Origin: Amoebidium appalachense
Lineage: Eukaryota; Ichthyosporea
Direction of reading: 5' to 3'
DNA: 64,000 nt
NCBI GenBank assembly: GCA_963693365.1
Contig: CAVNZM010000007.1
Coordinates: 4,092,001-4,156,000 of the forward strand
The translations under genes and the position numbers were made by a program. Position 1 is the stretch's first letter, and the number at the start of each line of letters is the position of its first letter. A model generated the notes under the pieces. It worked only from the letters and a program-made list of their open reading frames with translations, was not told where the DNA came from and searched no databases. Shown here in pieces: positions 63,779 to 64,000 of this stretch.

Positions 63779-64000
63779 CGTGCGTGTGTGTGTGTGCGTG
63801 TGTCTTTTGGTGGGCTGGTTGGTGGGTGTTTGTGTATGTTTGGGTGTATTTTGTGTGTGTGCATGATTGACGGATATTGGGGGACTGGGGCCGTGATGGG
63901 GTGGGGAGGGGGGGTGGCGACGGGGGGGATGAGGGGGGGACGGACAGGGGACGTGGGAGGAGAGAGTGAGGAGGGGGAAGTTTGGGGAGGGGTGTGTGTG
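60539..64000 (+). CDS. Endosomal Qa-SNARE, syntaxin 7/12 (Pep12)-like, 5' part
   Basis: Three exons join in phase: 60539-60618, 62552-62704 and 63449-63545. The gene continues past the right edge. The N-terminus [10 protein letters not shown] is typical of Pep12/STX7-type syntaxins. The Habc region follows: [47 protein letters not shown] and then LPTTNGSEQ, which mirrors the conserved LPTTxSEQ of STX7. The SNARE helix and C-terminal anchor lie beyond the window. Members of the family drive fusion at early and late endosomes and vacuoles with Qb, Qc and R-SNARE partners. I used donor GTATGT at 62705 because it alone restores phase and the family spacing to the next exon. A (GT)n tract starts at the donor after 63545. 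Confidence 0.85.
63711..63779. repeat. (CCTG)n tetranucleotide tract
   Basis: About 16 uninterrupted TGCC/CCTG units follow a (GT)n tract, in the syntaxin intron after 63545. This is the only long tetranucleotide run of this type in the window. Confidence 0.93.

Overview
This is nuclear DNA of an intron-rich eukaryote. Coding exons are short and scattered. Introns have GT-AG ends, with donors such as GTATGT and GTACGT, plus one probable GC-AG intron. Gene-poor sequence and introns are filled with (CA)n/(GT)n microsatellites and pure G or C runs of 20-60 nt. The gene set is a PHACTR-type RPEL/PP1 protein, an MRNIP homolog, an STX7/Pep12-like syntaxin, a KCTD-type BTB/propeller locus, a UBZ4-F-box-LRR protein and a UQCRQ. 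It suggests a unicellular relative of animals or another opisthokont-like protist. That placement is an inference from gene families, not a measurement. All exon models below were stitched by hand from splice signals, phase agreement and family similarity.

Layout, left to right. 868-7030 (-) is a UBZ4 zinc finger/F-box/LRR protein in eight exons that runs off the left edge. 8862-9947 (-) is an intronless protein kinase with a Cys-rich tail. 10898-16355 (+) is MRNIP, divergent from the kinase. 16356-20236 holds only repeats and low-complexity DNA. 20237-22724 (+) is a two-exon type II membrane protein with a poly-Thr stalk and a Pmp-like beta-helix head. 25475-29877 (+) is a broken remnant of biosynthetic threonine dehydratase. 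31613-31876 (-) is UQCRQ, complex III subunit 8. 36277-43981 (+) is a compact PHACTR-like protein with an N-terminal FYVE-like finger. 45713-53392 (-) is an unrecognised single-pass membrane protein with a coiled-coil, Pro/Thr-rich cytoplasmic tail. 56399-58858 (-) is a damaged BTB/beta-propeller locus. 60539 to the right edge (+) is the 5' part of the syntaxin gene.

The genes do not form an operon or one pathway. They are ordinary eukaryotic housekeeping, trafficking, cytoskeletal and surface genes, with two decayed neighbours. No mobile-element protein, CRISPR array or RNA gene was found. The most unusual material is repeat structure tied to exon edges. Microsatellites abut splice donors and acceptors. 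One F-box exon has degenerate copies of both its ends in the flanking introns. A roughly 235-bp dispersed repeat bordered by poly-G lies in introns of two distant genes. A 67-bp tandem repeat carries a perfect 12-bp inverted repeat.
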